From Burkholderiaceae bacterium (lineage in GTDB: Bacteria > Pseudomonadota > Gammaproteobacteria > Burkholderiales > Burkholderiaceae), in the NCBI GenBank assembly GCA_947380285.1, contig CANCQD010000045.1:1-17274 (forward strand): a DNA stretch of 17,274 nt, written 5' to 3'. This document shows, piece by piece, positions 8,833 to 17,153 of this stretch (positions are counted from its first letter, which is position 1; the number at the start of each line of letters is the position of its first letter). The position numbers and the translations under genes are program-made. Below the pieces are notes generated by a model. That model did no database searches, was not told the DNA's origin, and saw only the letters and a list, made by a program, of their open reading frames with translations.

Positions 8833-9054
8833 GCGTTTTGCCTAAATTTGAGCTAGAAATGATGTTTTTTGGGATAAAACGGATGGTCAATTTAAACCAA
8901 AATCGCACTTGGCCAGTTGCATACCCCTTTTTTATTATTAACCGATAAATTAGGAAAAGTCCAAAAACCTCTATTTTTTGCTAGTTTTGGGCAGATCAAA
9001 ATTCCCAGTTTTAGGATAAAAACCCTCTTTTAGGCTATTTAAATACAGTTTTTC
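8833..9054. other. AT-rich spacer between dprA and topB
   Basis: These 222 bp hold no gene that I can support. They are markedly more AT-rich than the flanking genes, with many A and T runs. On the minus strand a weak hairpin pairs CCAAAAC with GTTTTTGG (bases 8961-8990). It has only a short, interrupted T run after it, so it is at best a weak dprA terminator. A -10-like AATAAT occurs on the minus strand upstream of topB, but its -35 is poor, so I make no promoter call. No remnant of the DprA winged-helix domain can be read in any minus-strand frame. Confidence 0.5.
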
Positions 9055-9729
9055 TTAAAAATAAAGCTCCTCAAGAACGTCGCTCGGTCTAAAGGCCAGT
9101 TTGGCGCCTTGCTGAATAAGTAGATGGCAACCAGCAGAATTTGCGCTATGAATAGGCCCAGGAAGCGCAAAAACCTCCCTCCCAAGGTCTGCAGCCATCC
9201 GGGCTGTGATGAGGGAGCCAGATTTTTCTGCCGCCTCTATCACCACAACCCCAAGCGCTAGGGCCGCAATAATGCGATTTCGCCTTGGAAAATGAAATGC
9301 TTTTGGCCCTACCCCCGGCGGGAGTTCTGATAACAAAAGACCTTGCTGGCTGATGGCCCTAGACAAGGCTATGTTTTGGCGGGGGTAGACGACGTCTATG
9401 CCAGTGCCTAATATGGCCATGGTGTGGTGATTGGCCCCAAGCCCAAGCGTGGCTTGGTGAGCAGCGCTATCAATTCCTTTTGCAAGGCCAGAAACGACCA
9501 TCAAGCCTTTTTTGGAGAGCGCTTGAGCAAACAGGCGGGCATTTTTTAAGCCTTCTGGGCTGGCGCTTCTAGAGCCTACGATGGCAATCATCGGCATCTT
9601 TAGAAGGCCGATATCACCATATATATAGAGTGACGCCGGCGGATCGTATAAATCCTGGAGGCGGGGTGGGTAGTGCGGGCTTCCGCGATCGATTCGGGTG
9701 ACTGAATATGGCGCGGGCGATGTTTGCAT
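9055..9729 (-). CDS. dprA: DprA/Smf, minimal Rossmann-only form
   Basis: DprA binds incoming single-stranded DNA during natural transformation and loads RecA. The whole Rossmann-like core is present: AIVGSR, SGLAKGID, the ILGTGIDVVYP stretch, FPRRNRII, SGSLITA and GREVFALPG, ending a few residues after the usual core end (DVLEELYF, stop TAA). The protein is only about 224 residues from the ATG at 9729. Typical DprA proteins have about 360-380, with an N-terminal SAM-like domain and a C-terminal winged helix. Both are missing, and neither flank contains a recognisable remnant. A TTG at 9753 would add 8 residues, but ATG is preferred because AGGA lies 12 nt upstream of it and nothing resembling a Shine-Dalgarno precedes the TTG. 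An in-frame TGA at 9760-9762 bars any longer version. A TCTAAT box on the minus strand at 9754-9759 could be its -10. The gene is divergent from def and upstream of topB. Confidence 0.88.
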   Translation of the reverse strand: MQTSPAPYSVTRIDRGSPHYPPRLQDLYDPPASLYIYGDIGLLKMPMIAIVGSRSASPEGLKNARLFAQALSKKGLMVVSGLAKGIDSAAHQATLGLGANHHTMAILGTGIDVVYPRQNIALSRAISQQGLLLSELPPGVGPKAFHFPRRNRIIAALALGVVVIEAAEKSGSLITARMAADLGREVFALPGPIHSANSAGCHLLIQQGAKLAFRPSDVLEELYF

Positions 9730-9765
9730 AAACCAATTTTGTCCTGTGGGCAAATTAGATCAATC

Positions 9766-9794
9766 AGGACAGACTGATAGCTCTGTTGGATAAT
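9766..9794 (+). promoter_or_regulatory. Candidate sigma70 promoter of def (leaderless start)
   Basis: AGGACA at 9766-9771 (4 of 6 match to TTGACA) and GATAAT at 9789-9794 (5 of 6 match to TATAAT) are separated by exactly 17 bp. A start site about 7 nt after the -10 box would be base 9801, the A of the def ATG, giving a leaderless mRNA. There is no good Shine-Dalgarno before this ATG; the best is GGA at 9788-9790, 10 nt away and inside the -10 region. Confidence 0.55.
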
Positions 9795-9800
9795 TCTTAT

Positions 9801-10316
9801 ATGGCTTTATTAACTGTCCTTTGTTATCCAGATCCCCGCTTGCATAAGGTTGCTAAACCGGTGGCGCAGGTGGATGCGCGCATTCAGAAAATTGTTGCTG
9901 ATATGGCTGACACTATGTATGACGCTCCAGGCGTTGGTTTGGCTGCAACCCAGGTGGACGTTCACGAACGTATCGTGGTGATTGATTTATCTGATGAGCA
10001 AAATGAACTCATGGTATTCATTAATCCGGAGATTATTTGGGCTAGCTCGGAAACCAAATCTTGGCGCGAGGGTTGCTTATCTGTTCCGGAGTTTTATGAC
10101 GAAGTTGAAAGGCCATCAGAGATCCGAGTGAAGGCCTTGGATGTCAATGGCAAAGAATTTGAAGTTGATGCTGATGGTTTGTTGGCCGTTTGTTTGCAGC
10201 ACGAGTTAGATCATTTGCAAGGAAAAGTATTTGTTGAGTATTTATCAATACTGAAGCGAACCCGTATTACGCAAAAAATGAAAAAGCGTGCTAAAGAATT
10301 AGTGGGTGAGCGTTAA
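9801..10316 (+). CDS. def: Peptide deformylase
   Basis: Removes the formyl group from the N-terminal methionine of nascent proteins, using a metal ion (usually Fe2+). The 171-residue length is typical. All three family motifs are intact: GVGLAATQ at 44-51, EGCLSVP at 90-96 with metal ligand Cys92, and QHELDHLQG at 133-141 with ligands His134 and His138 and catalytic Glu135. I chose the ATG at 9801 because the protein then begins [14 protein letters not shown], as family members do. A TTG at 9786 in frame would add five residues but would place the start inside the likely -10 box. fmt follows after 8 bp, so the two are surely co-transcribed and encode opposite ends of the formyl-methionine cycle. 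Confidence 0.97.
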   Translation: MALLTVLCYPDPRLHKVAKPVAQVDARIQKIVADMADTMYDAPGVGLAATQVDVHERIVVIDLSDEQNELMVFINPEIIWASSETKSWREGCLSVPEFYDEVERPSEIRVKALDVNGKEFEVDADGLLAVCLQHELDHLQGKVFVEYLSILKRTRITQKMKKRAKELVGER

Positions 10317-10324
10317 GCGCACCA

Positions 10325-11323
10325 ATGAAAATCGTATTTGCTGGAACCCCTGAGTTTGCTGCGCAAGCAATGCGCTCAATTTACGATGCTGGCCATGAAA
10401 TTGTTTTGGCTTTAACTCAGCCTGATCGTCGCGCCGGAAGAGGTATGCACCTTCAGGCCAGCCCCGTTAAAGAGTTTGCCTTACAAAACAATATCCCTGT
10501 GTTGCAGCCGGCAACATTGAGGCGCACGAGTATTGATCCTCAAAAACGGGCCCAAGCAATAGCGGCATATGAGCATTTGTCGTCAATAGAGTTTGATGCT
10601 ATGGTGGTAGTTGCTTATGGCTTGATCTTGCCCCAAGAGATTTTGGATATAACAGAAAGGCCAAGTAGATTTGGGAGCTTTAATATTCATGCTTCATTGC
10701 TGCCGCGATGGCGTGGCGCAGCGCCGATTCAGAGAGCCATTGAATCGGGCGACTTAAAAACAGGCGTTTGTATCATGCAAATGGATGCCGGTTTAGATAC
10801 TGGAGATACCCTTTTAGTTGCCGATCTTGTAATTGCACCGGATGAGACTAGTGCCAGCTTGCATGATCGATTAGCGCAGCTCGGCTCCAAATTAATTGTT
10901 GAAGTTTTAGGTTCCTTGCAGCAAGGTAAAGAAATACATTTACTGCATCAAGCAACCGAAGGTATTACTTACGCCGAAAAAATCCTTAAGAGTGAGGCGG
11001 AAATTGATTGGTCATTAAGCGCTAAAGAAATTGATCGGCGCATTCGGGCCTTTAATCCGTTTCCAGGGGCAAGCAGCAATCTCAATGGACTGGCAATGAA
11101 GTTTTGGAATTCAAAGATTGCGGATACTAAAGACGCAAGCCCTGCCAATACTGCAGGCGATGTTCTGGGCTTTAGTAATGATGGCGTATATATTCAGTGT
11201 GGAGAAGGGGTGCTTGAGGTTTTAGAAATGCAAAAACCTGGCGGTAAAAAAATAGATGCCAAAGCGTGTTTGCAGCCACTTGGCGTCGGTGAAAAATTGT
11301 TGCGCTTTCAAACAAAGGAGTAG
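10325..11323 (+). CDS. fmt: Methionyl-tRNA formyltransferase
   Basis: Transfers a formyl group from 10-formyltetrahydrofolate to methionyl-tRNA(fMet), making the initiator tRNA. At 332 residues it is slightly longer than E. coli Fmt. The N-terminal Rossmann half opens with FAGTPEFA and [11 protein letters not shown]. The folate-binding [15 protein letters not shown] motif is intact. The catalytic triad is Asn120, His122 and Asp158 (in LDTGD), with the same His-to-Asp spacing as the E. coli enzyme. The C-terminal OB-like domain includes [13 protein letters not shown] stretch around residues 68-85, between the LQPATLRR and [10 protein letters not shown] segments, looks a little longer than usual, which explains the extra length. 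It starts 8 bp after def, and its TAG is followed after 2 bp by htpX, whose Shine-Dalgarno lies in the fmt 3' end. Confidence 0.97.
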   Translation: MKIVFAGTPEFAAQAMRSIYDAGHEIVLALTQPDRRAGRGMHLQASPVKEFALQNNIPVLQPATLRRTSIDPQKRAQAIAAYEHLSSIEFDAMVVVAYGLILPQEILDITERPSRFGSFNIHASLLPRWRGAAPIQRAIESGDLKTGVCIMQMDAGLDTGDTLLVADLVIAPDETSASLHDRLAQLGSKLIVEVLGSLQQGKEIHLLHQATEGITYAEKILKSEAEIDWSLSAKEIDRRIRAFNPFPGASSNLNGLAMKFWNSKIADTKDASPANTAGDVLGFSNDGVYIQCGEGVLEVLEMQKPGGKKIDAKACLQPLGVGEKLLRFQTKE

Positions 11324-11325
11324 AA

Positions 11326-12192
11326 ATGTTTAATTTTGCAAAGACTGCTGTTTTGATGGCAGCAATTACTGCATTATTTATTGTGGTTGGTGGTATGTTG
11401 GGCGGCGAGCAAGGTATGTTGATGGCCCTGCTGATGGCTGTTGGCATGAACTTTTTTAGCTATTGGTTTTCTGACACCATGGTGTTGAAAATGACCAATG
11501 CGCAGCAGGTTGATGAAAGGTCTGCGCCTCAGTTTTATGGGGTAGTAAAAGAGTTGTCGGAGAAAGCGGGCCTGCCAATGCCTAAAGTATTTTTGATTGA
11601 CGAGGATGCTCCTAATGCTTTTGCAACCGGGCGTAATCCAGAGAATGCGTCGGTTGCAGCAACAACAGGCATTCTGAAAATTCTCTCCAATCGTGAATTA
11701 CGTGGCGTCATGGCCCATGAGCTAGCACATGTTCGTCATCGTGATATTTTGATCTCGACCGTTGCTGCTACTATGGCCGGTGCTATTTCAGCATTGGCCA
11801 ACTTTGCTATGTTTTTTGGTGGGCGCGACTCTGAGGGCAGGCCCAATAATCCGATAGCCAGCTTGATGGTGGCAATTTTGGCCCCGATAGCGGCGAGCTT
11901 GATTCAAATGAGTATTTCTCGCGCCAGAGAATACGAAGCAGACCGTGGCGGCGCAGAAATTAGCTCTGATCCAGAGGCACTCGCACACGCATTAGAAAAA
12001 ATTCATAACTATGCCCAAGGCATTCCATTTCAAGCCGTTGAGCAGCATCCCGAAACTGCGCAGATGATGATCCTTAATCCTTTGAGTGCTGGCGGCCTTG
12101 CACAACTTTATTCAACCCACCCACCTACTGAAGAGCGGGTGGCACGCTTAATGAGCATGGCTAAAAACGGGGCATATCCCGGAGCAAATTAA
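11326..12192 (+). CDS. htpX: Membrane zinc metalloprotease HtpX
   Basis: Inner-membrane M48B endopeptidase that degrades misfolded membrane proteins, complementing FtsH. The 288-residue length is standard. Two hydrophobic segments near the N-terminus (about 7-27 and 31-50) precede the cytoplasmic active site HELAH at 131-135 (His131, Glu132, His135). The third ligand is Glu202 in EYEAD. Two more hydrophobic segments (about 145-170 and 180-200) lie between these motifs. The C-terminal [13 protein letters not shown] is typical of the family. Translation should be strong: AAAGGAG at 11314-11320 sits 5 nt before the ATG, the best Shine-Dalgarno in the window. I see no heat-shock promoter directly upstream; it appears to be expressed within the def-fmt transcript. 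Confidence 0.97.
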   Translation: MFNFAKTAVLMAAITALFIVVGGMLGGEQGMLMALLMAVGMNFFSYWFSDTMVLKMTNAQQVDERSAPQFYGVVKELSEKAGLPMPKVFLIDEDAPNAFATGRNPENASVAATTGILKILSNRELRGVMAHELAHVRHRDILISTVAATMAGAISALANFAMFFGGRDSEGRPNNPIASLMVAILAPIAASLIQMSISRAREYEADRGGAEISSDPEALAHALEKIHNYAQGIPFQAVEQHPETAQMMILNPLSAGGLAQLYSTHPPTEERVARLMSMAKNGAYPGAN

Positions 12193-12193
12193 T

Positions 12194-13510
12194 TTGACTG
12201 ATCAAAAAACACCACGCAGTCTCCCGCTTTCTGAAGCAATCACAATTGCCGCACAAGCGATCAGCGAGGTAATGAGCGGAAGATCTCTTACAGAGGTTCT
12301 GGATCAGCTAGAGGCACATGAGCGACCGATCGTTCAGAGTTTGAGCTTTGACGCTTTGCGTAAATGGGTCCGTTCTCATGAATTGATTAAGGAATTTATT
12401 CCAAAGACGCCGCCTCCCGAAGTTGATCATTTATTAAGTGTTGCAATTGCCTTATTTTTGCAAGACATTGCGGAGGGCAAAGGCTATCCAGCACACACGA
12501 TTGTTGATCAGGCAGTGAAGGCGTGTGGCGAGTATGACAAAACAATGTATGCCAAAGGTTTGGTCAATGCAGTCTTGCGTAAGGTAAGCCTATTGGTTCA
12601 GCCGCCTAAGGGTGAAAAACTTTTTCCACCCGATCCAATTCCAATGTACGTACCTGCTTGGTGGCGAGCAAATCTCAAACGTCATTATTCCAAAGCATGG
12701 CAATCTATTTTGTTTCAACAAGCCAAGCGTGCGCCACTAATTCTGCGTGTGAATCCAAGGCAATATACGCGCGAGCAATATCAATCCCTATTGTCCGACG
12801 CTGGAATTTCAGCAGCGCCAATAGATGATGTGGCCGGTATTCACTTACCTTCAGCCCTCTTGTTGCCCGATGCAGTACCTGTATCAGACCTGCCTGGTTT
12901 TTATAGCGGGGCCGTATCTGTGCAAGATGCGGGAGCGCAGTTGGCCGCAATCTTATTAAGCCCCCAGGAGGGAGAGTTAGTGCTAGATGCTTGCGCTGCT
13001 CCTGGTGGAAAAACAGCACATTTATTGGAGCTTGCAGATTGTTCAATGCAGGCCTTGGAGTTAGATGGAGACCGGATAGGAAAAATTGGAGGTAATCTCG
13101 ATCGCCTTCGCTTGCATTCCGACAAGGTAAAAGTGCTACGCGGCGACGCCTCTAAGGCAGCCTGGTGGGACGGCATTCTTTATGACAAGATTTTGCTCGA
13201 TGCCCCCTGTTCAGCTTCTGGAATAGTGTCTCGTCATCCCGATATTCCATTTCTGAGGCGCGAAGCCGATATTAGAGCTCTTCAAGAACGACAGCGTGCT
13301 ATTTTGAGTCAAGCATGGAAGATGCTCAAAGCAGGAGGCACTCTTTTGTACGTAACGTGCTCAATATTTCCCGAGGAAGGTGAAGAGCAGGCGGCTTGGT
13401 TTGCTGACCAGCATCCCAATGCGGTACGATTAGGCGCTCCAGGACAGCTTTTGCCAGGCGAGTTAAATGACGGTTTCTACTATGCTTTGTTTAAGAAAAA
13501 TGGGCCATGA
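12194..13510 (+). CDS. rsmB: 16S rRNA m5C967 methyltransferase RsmB
   Basis: SAM-dependent enzyme that methylates C5 of cytosine 967 in 16S rRNA. The 438 residues contain an N-terminal NusB-like RNA-binding domain (about 10-165) and a C-terminal Rossmann methyltransferase. SAM motif I is DACAAPGGKT at 265-274. Motif IV DAPCSASG contains Cys339 and motif VI VTCS contains Cys389, the two cysteines used in m5C chemistry by this family (nucleophile in motif VI, release in motif IV). The start is TTG at 12194, one base after the htpX stop, with GGAG 9 nt upstream (12181-12184). The next in-frame ATG is at residue 27, inside the NusB-like domain, so TTG is preferred. The stop overlaps the next gene in an ATGA. 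It lies in the usual def-fmt-htpX-rsmB context of Burkholderiales. Confidence 0.95.
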   Translation: MTDQKTPRSLPLSEAITIAAQAISEVMSGRSLTEVLDQLEAHERPIVQSLSFDALRKWVRSHELIKEFIPKTPPPEVDHLLSVAIALFLQDIAEGKGYPAHTIVDQAVKACGEYDKTMYAKGLVNAVLRKVSLLVQPPKGEKLFPPDPIPMYVPAWWRANLKRHYSKAWQSILFQQAKRAPLILRVNPRQYTREQYQSLLSDAGISAAPIDDVAGIHLPSALLLPDAVPVSDLPGFYSGAVSVQDAGAQLAAILLSPQEGELVLDACAAPGGKTAHLLELADCSMQALELDGDRIGKIGGNLDRLRLHSDKVKVLRGDASKAAWWDGILYDKILLDAPCSASGIVSRHPDIPFLRREADIRALQERQRAILSQAWKMLKAGGTLLYVTCSIFPEEGEEQAAWFADQHPNAVRLGAPGQLLPGELNDGFYYALFKKNGP

Positions 13511-14088
13511 GCCGAAGCATTAAACAATTCCTATTTCTGTGCTTGATGGTATTGGGTTTTTTTTCCACAACCGTTAACGCAGAAGGTATCAAGATTAAGT
13601 CCTTTGAGTTGGAGAAGGCTGATAACGATTGGCTTCTCAATGCAAGTTTTCAGATAGAGTTATCACCAGGACTAGAAGATGCGGTGCAAAAGGGCGTGGT
13701 TCTGTATTTTCAGACTGAGTTTGATTTAACGCGAGCGCGTTGGTATTGGTTTGATGAAAAATCCGCACTTGTACAAAGGCAAACCCGTCTATCTTTTCAG
13801 CCGCTGACGCAGCAGTATCGAATCGCGTCCGAGGGCTTTACTTTTTCCGCTAAAACGATTGCTGAGGCATTGCAAGCAGTTGGTAGTGTTGGGGGATGGA
13901 GAGTAATAGACAATGCCCAAATTGATCCTAGCAGGTCTTACACGGGCGCCCTGCGCATGACCTTGGATCTCACTAAGCTGCCAAAACCATTCCAGGTAAA
14001 TGCACTTAATAATCGCGACTGGAATGTTTCGAGTGACTGGTATCGTTTTCCATTTTCTTCCAATGGCCCTAATCTAATTAAGCGATGA
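13507..14088 (+). CDS. DUF4390 domain secreted or periplasmic protein
   Basis: A 193-residue protein of the uncharacterised DUF4390 family, recognised from its place between rsmB and an ntrY-type kinase and from its sequence character. A signal peptide is clear: basic MSRSIK, a hydrophobic stretch of about 15 residues, and a VNA-EG cleavage site near residue 25. The mature part is predicted to be mostly beta strand with alternating polar and hydrophobic residues and many aromatics (for example ARWYWFDE), and it has no catalytic motif that I recognise. It overlaps rsmB and the kinase gene by 4 bp at each end (ATGA junctions), so translation is coupled. A periplasmic partner of the downstream kinase is a plausible but unproven role. 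Function is otherwise unknown. Confidence 0.85.
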   Translation: MSRSIKQFLFLCLMVLGFFSTTVNAEGIKIKSFELEKADNDWLLNASFQIELSPGLEDAVQKGVVLYFQTEFDLTRARWYWFDEKSALVQRQTRLSFQPLTQQYRIASEGFTFSAKTIAEALQAVGSVGGWRVIDNAQIDPSRSYTGALRMTLDLTKLPKPFQVNALNNRDWNVSSDWYRFPFSSNGPNLIKR

Positions 14089-16394
14089 GACTGATAGCTG
14101 CCCTGCTAGACGCAAGCTTTTTTACATCAAAGGCTTGGAGCAAAAAGATAATTTCGATCACGATCGGCGCGATCGGAGCATTTGCTCTATTGCTTTTAGT
14201 TTTATTGGCAATAGCCTCATCCAATACAGAATTTTTTGATAATTATTTTATTTGGCTATACGCCGCTAATGTGGTCATTGGCATTTGCTTAACTTTAGTC
14301 ATTGTGGTTTTGGTGGCAGTAATTGGTGTGCGATGGTATCGAGGGCACTTTGGTACACGTTTGATTGCAAAGCTGGCGATGATCTTCGCTTTGGTTGGTA
14401 TTGTTCCGGGCTTAATTTTGTACGGCGTCTCCCTACAGTTCGTATCGCGCAGTATTGAGAGTTGGTTTGACGTAAAGGTCGAGACGGCGCTTAACTCAGG
14501 TTTAGAGTTGGGGCGCGTTACTTTGCGAGTTGCTCAAGAAGAAATTTTGGGTGAAGGTAATTTTATAGCTGAGCAGATTGTGCAGATACCTCCTGGCACT
14601 ACTGCTGAGCAGGTTGCTGCCACAGTGATGAAGATTCGCAATCAATTTGGCATTCAAGAAGTTAGCCTTTTTAATATGCAGCGCGTTTTGATCTTAACCA
14701 GCGAGGTAAGGCCCAAAAAATACTTTCCTGCGCCCAGTGCCGAGGTAGTTGATGAGGCATTTAAAAAGAAAGGCATTACCTTTTTAGATCAAATTGAAAT
14801 GGAGGGCGGGCAACGCGGTTATCGGATCAGAGCAATTGTTCCGATTGTTCGCAAAAAGCCAATTCAGAGCAAATTGGATGCAGGTAAGGATGTGGACGAT
14901 AAGTATTTTTTACAGCTAGTGCGCCTCATTCCAACCCCGTTAGCAAAGAATATTTTTGCAGTTGAATCTGCATATAGTGAATACCAAGAGAAGTCATTAG
15001 GGCGAACTGGCCTACGTAAGATGTTTGTAGGGACGCTAACCTTGACTCTTTTCTTTGCAGTATTCGTGGCCATTACTTTGGCTCTCTTATTGGGCAGACA
15101 GCTTGCTCGACCTCTCCTGATGCTTCTGAGGGGCACTCAGGCGGTTGCCCAGGGTGATTTGTCGCCTAAACCAGAGTTAGATACTGGCGATGAGCTTGGC
15201 ATGCTTACGCGGCAATTTAACGTCATGACTAGGCAGCTGGCCGACACTCGCACCTCTTTGCAAGAATCCAAGGCATTTTTAGAGCGTGTATTGGGAAGCC
15301 TTACTGCAGGCGTATGTATTTTTGATAAAAACTACAACGTCGTTTCCAGTAATGCAGGCGCAGACCGAATTTTTAATCAAGATCTTATTCAGCTTGATGG
15401 GAAGCCCCTTGGCAGCAATCCGGCTTTGCTGGAGTTTGAGGGAGCCATTAAAGAAGGCTTTGCAACCATGAAGCTTGCAGTGCTTAGCGAGGGTGGGACA
15501 GAGAAAAAGTCTACGCAGGCTAATGCACCGGTATGGCAAAAACAAATCCAATTACACAGCACTAATGAATTTGAAAATGAACCTGGAGTGACTTTATTTG
15601 TGCGCGGTACAGAGCTTACTGGTGACTTGCGTATGGTAGTTTTTGATGACATTACAGATGTGGTGAGCGCACAAAGATCGATTGCGTGGAGCGAGGTAGC
15701 AAGACGCCTTGCTCATGAAATTAAGAATCCCTTAACTCCAATACAGCTCTCAGCCGAAAGATTGCAACATAAGCTTGCAGGCAAGCTAAGCCCAGAACAA
15801 GAAGAAATGATTAATCGCAGCACCGAGACTATTATTGGCCAAGTGCAGGCCATGAAAGAAATGGTGAATGATTTTAGGGATTTTGCGAAGACCCCAACAC
15901 CACAACTAAAGCCAGTCTCCATTAATACCCTCACTTCAGAAATTTTGGGTCTTTATGAGGGCAGTCCCTTACTTGTCCAGTTAGATCCAGGTTGCCCAGA
16001 AATCATGGGGGACCCTACCCAGTTGAGGCAAGTTATTCATAACTTGTTACAAAACGCTCAAGATGCCACTCTAGAAGGCCCTCACCCCAACAGCCCTGTA
16101 CAGGTTAAAACGGAGTTGGCGCCTTATGGTGAACACAATGGCGAAGTTCAAAACGCGGTGCGATTAACAATAAGTGATAGTGGAGTTGGATTTCCAGCTA
16201 AGATATTGGCAAGAGCCTTTGAGCCATATGTAACTACAAAGAGCAAAGGTACGGGATTGGGTTTAGCTGTGGTCAAGAAAATTATTGATGATCACGCTGC
16301 CAGAATTGAAATTCGGAACCGGATGCATGATGGAGAAGTAATTGGTGCGCAAGTATCGATATTGTTTATGAATCTAGCAAAAGAGGCAGTCTAA
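14085..16394 (+). CDS. ntrY: NtrY-type sensor histidine kinase
   Basis: Membrane histidine kinase of 769 residues. Three membrane segments near the N-terminus (about 21-44, 53-78, 96-117) are followed by a presumed periplasmic sensor region (about 118-310), then another membrane segment (about 313-337). The cytoplasmic part has a HAMP domain (about 338-390), a PAS domain (from about 395), a HisKA domain with RLAHEIKNPLTP (phospho-accepting His544), and an ATPase domain with N-box Asn657, G1 box DSGVGF (Asp698) and TGLGLAVVKK. The SWSEVARRLAHEIKNPLTPIQ type of H-box region is characteristic of NtrY, a kinase linked in other proteobacteria to nitrogen or redox and envelope sensing. The ligand here is unknown. 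It overlaps DUF4390 by 4 bp, and the response-regulator gene begins 2 bp after its stop, so the pair is surely cognate. Confidence 0.9.
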   Translation: MRLIAALLDASFFTSKAWSKKIISITIGAIGAFALLLLVLLAIASSNTEFFDNYFIWLYAANVVIGICLTLVIVVLVAVIGVRWYRGHFGTRLIAKLAMIFALVGIVPGLILYGVSLQFVSRSIESWFDVKVETALNSGLELGRVTLRVAQEEILGEGNFIAEQIVQIPPGTTAEQVAATVMKIRNQFGIQEVSLFNMQRVLILTSEVRPKKYFPAPSAEVVDEAFKKKGITFLDQIEMEGGQRGYRIRAIVPIVRKKPIQSKLDAGKDVDDKYFLQLVRLIPTPLAKNIFAVESAYSEYQEKSLGRTGLRKMFVGTLTLTLFFAVFVAITLALLLGRQLARPLLMLLRGTQAVAQGDLSPKPELDTGDELGMLTRQFNVMTRQLADTRTSLQESKAFLERVLGSLTAGVCIFDKNYNVVSSNAGADRIFNQDLIQLDGKPLGSNPALLEFEGAIKEGFATMKLAVLSEGGTEKKSTQANAPVWQKQIQLHSTNEFENEPGVTLFVRGTELTGDLRMVVFDDITDVVSAQRSIAWSEVARRLAHEIKNPLTPIQLSAERLQHKLAGKLSPEQEEMINRSTETIIGQVQAMKEMVNDFRDFAKTPTPQLKPVSINTLTSEILGLYEGSPLLVQLDPGCPEIMGDPTQLRQVIHNLLQNAQDATLEGPHPNSPVQVKTELAPYGEHNGEVQNAVRLTISDSGVGFPAKILARAFEPYVTTKSKGTGLGLAVVKKIIDDHAARIEIRNRMHDGEVIGAQVSILFMNLAKEAV

Positions 16395-16396
16395 GC

Positions 16397-17080
16397 ATGG
16401 CTAGTATTTTGGTTGTTGATGATGAGATGGGAATTCGTGAGCTTCTCAATGAGATTCTCACTGATGAAGGCCATACCGTTTACTCTGCAGAGAGTGCTAT
16501 TCAGGCGCGCACTATTCGCGAGCAAATGCGCCCTGACTTAGTCTTGCTAGATATTTGGATGCCTGATACGGATGGCATTACTTTATTAAAAGAGTGGTCC
16601 AACACAGGACAACTTACTATGCCAGTGGTCATGATGTCTGGCCACGCAACGATTGATACTGCTGTTGAGGCCACTCGCATTGGCGCACTAAACTTTTTAG
16701 AAAAACCGATTGCCCTACAAAAGCTTCTGAAGACAGTCAGCAAAGCTTTGGAGATCTCCCCTAAATATATTGAGCCAGAACAAGAGCGAGCAGTTCAGTC
16801 AAGCCCTAGCGCTATGGCCACACCAAAGCCGACGGTTGTCGAATTAGTTGCTTCGCCAATTGAGGGCGAGTTCATTAGCGGAATCGCAAAAACTTACTAT
16901 GATCTCCCTCTTAGAGAGGCTAGAGACTTGTTTGAGAAGGCGTATTTTGAACATCAAATGCAAATCATGGGCGGTAGCATGACTAAGATTTCGGAGTACA
17001 CCGGTCTAGAGCGAACCCATTTGTATCGCAAGCTGAAGGCCCTGGGAATTGACACGTCTCGTAATAAGGGCGAGAGCTAA
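16397..17080 (+). CDS. Response regulator, NtrX-like, with receiver and Fis-type HTH but no AAA+ domain
   Basis: A 227-residue DNA-binding response regulator. The receiver domain (about 1-120) has acidic residues Asp8 and Asp9, phosphoacceptor Asp52, Ser81 and Lys103 in EKP, so it should be phosphorylatable. A linker rich in Pro, Ser and Ala (about 125-160) leads to a C-terminal Fis-type helix-turn-helix (about 178-222) containing ISEYTGLERTHLYRKLKALG, like the NtrX C-terminus. True NtrX has a sigma54-type AAA+ domain of about 240 residues between the two parts; it is absent here and the short linker leaves no room for it. The protein should therefore bind DNA but not activate sigma54 polymerase by ATP hydrolysis. 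It is the partner of the kinase immediately upstream (2-bp gap). Confidence 0.9.
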   Translation: MASILVVDDEMGIRELLNEILTDEGHTVYSAESAIQARTIREQMRPDLVLLDIWMPDTDGITLLKEWSNTGQLTMPVVMMSGHATIDTAVEATRIGALNFLEKPIALQKLLKTVSKALEISPKYIEPEQERAVQSSPSAMATPKPTVVELVASPIEGEFISGIAKTYYDLPLREARDLFEKAYFEHQMQIMGGSMTKISEYTGLERTHLYRKLKALGIDTSRNKGES

Positions 17081-17153
17081 GCCCCTATTTAACAAGGGCA
17101 GCCACCCCATAGAATTCAGTAAAACCCACCAATCAAGGGTGACCCAGGGAAAT

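Noticed and set aside
8971..9054. 27 in-frame codons after the dprA stop as a decayed winged-helix domain
   Set aside because: The translation is Lys-rich and shows no winged-helix pattern; other frames stop at once.
9786..9800. Upstream TTG start for def
   Set aside because: It would add five non-conserved residues and lies within the probable -10 box; the ATG at 9801 gives the usual N-terminus.
12705..13046. 113-codon open frame on the minus strand inside rsmB
   Set aside because: It lies wholly antisense to conserved rsmB motifs and has no recognisable domain.
17081..17099. GCCC/GGGC hairpin after the response-regulator gene as a terminator
   Set aside because: Only four base pairs with a long loop and no following T tract.
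17099..17109. Inverted copy of the AGCCACCCCA segment found upstream of pckG (3124-3133)
   Set aside because: A shared 10-mer is expected by chance in a window of this size and nothing else around it matches.
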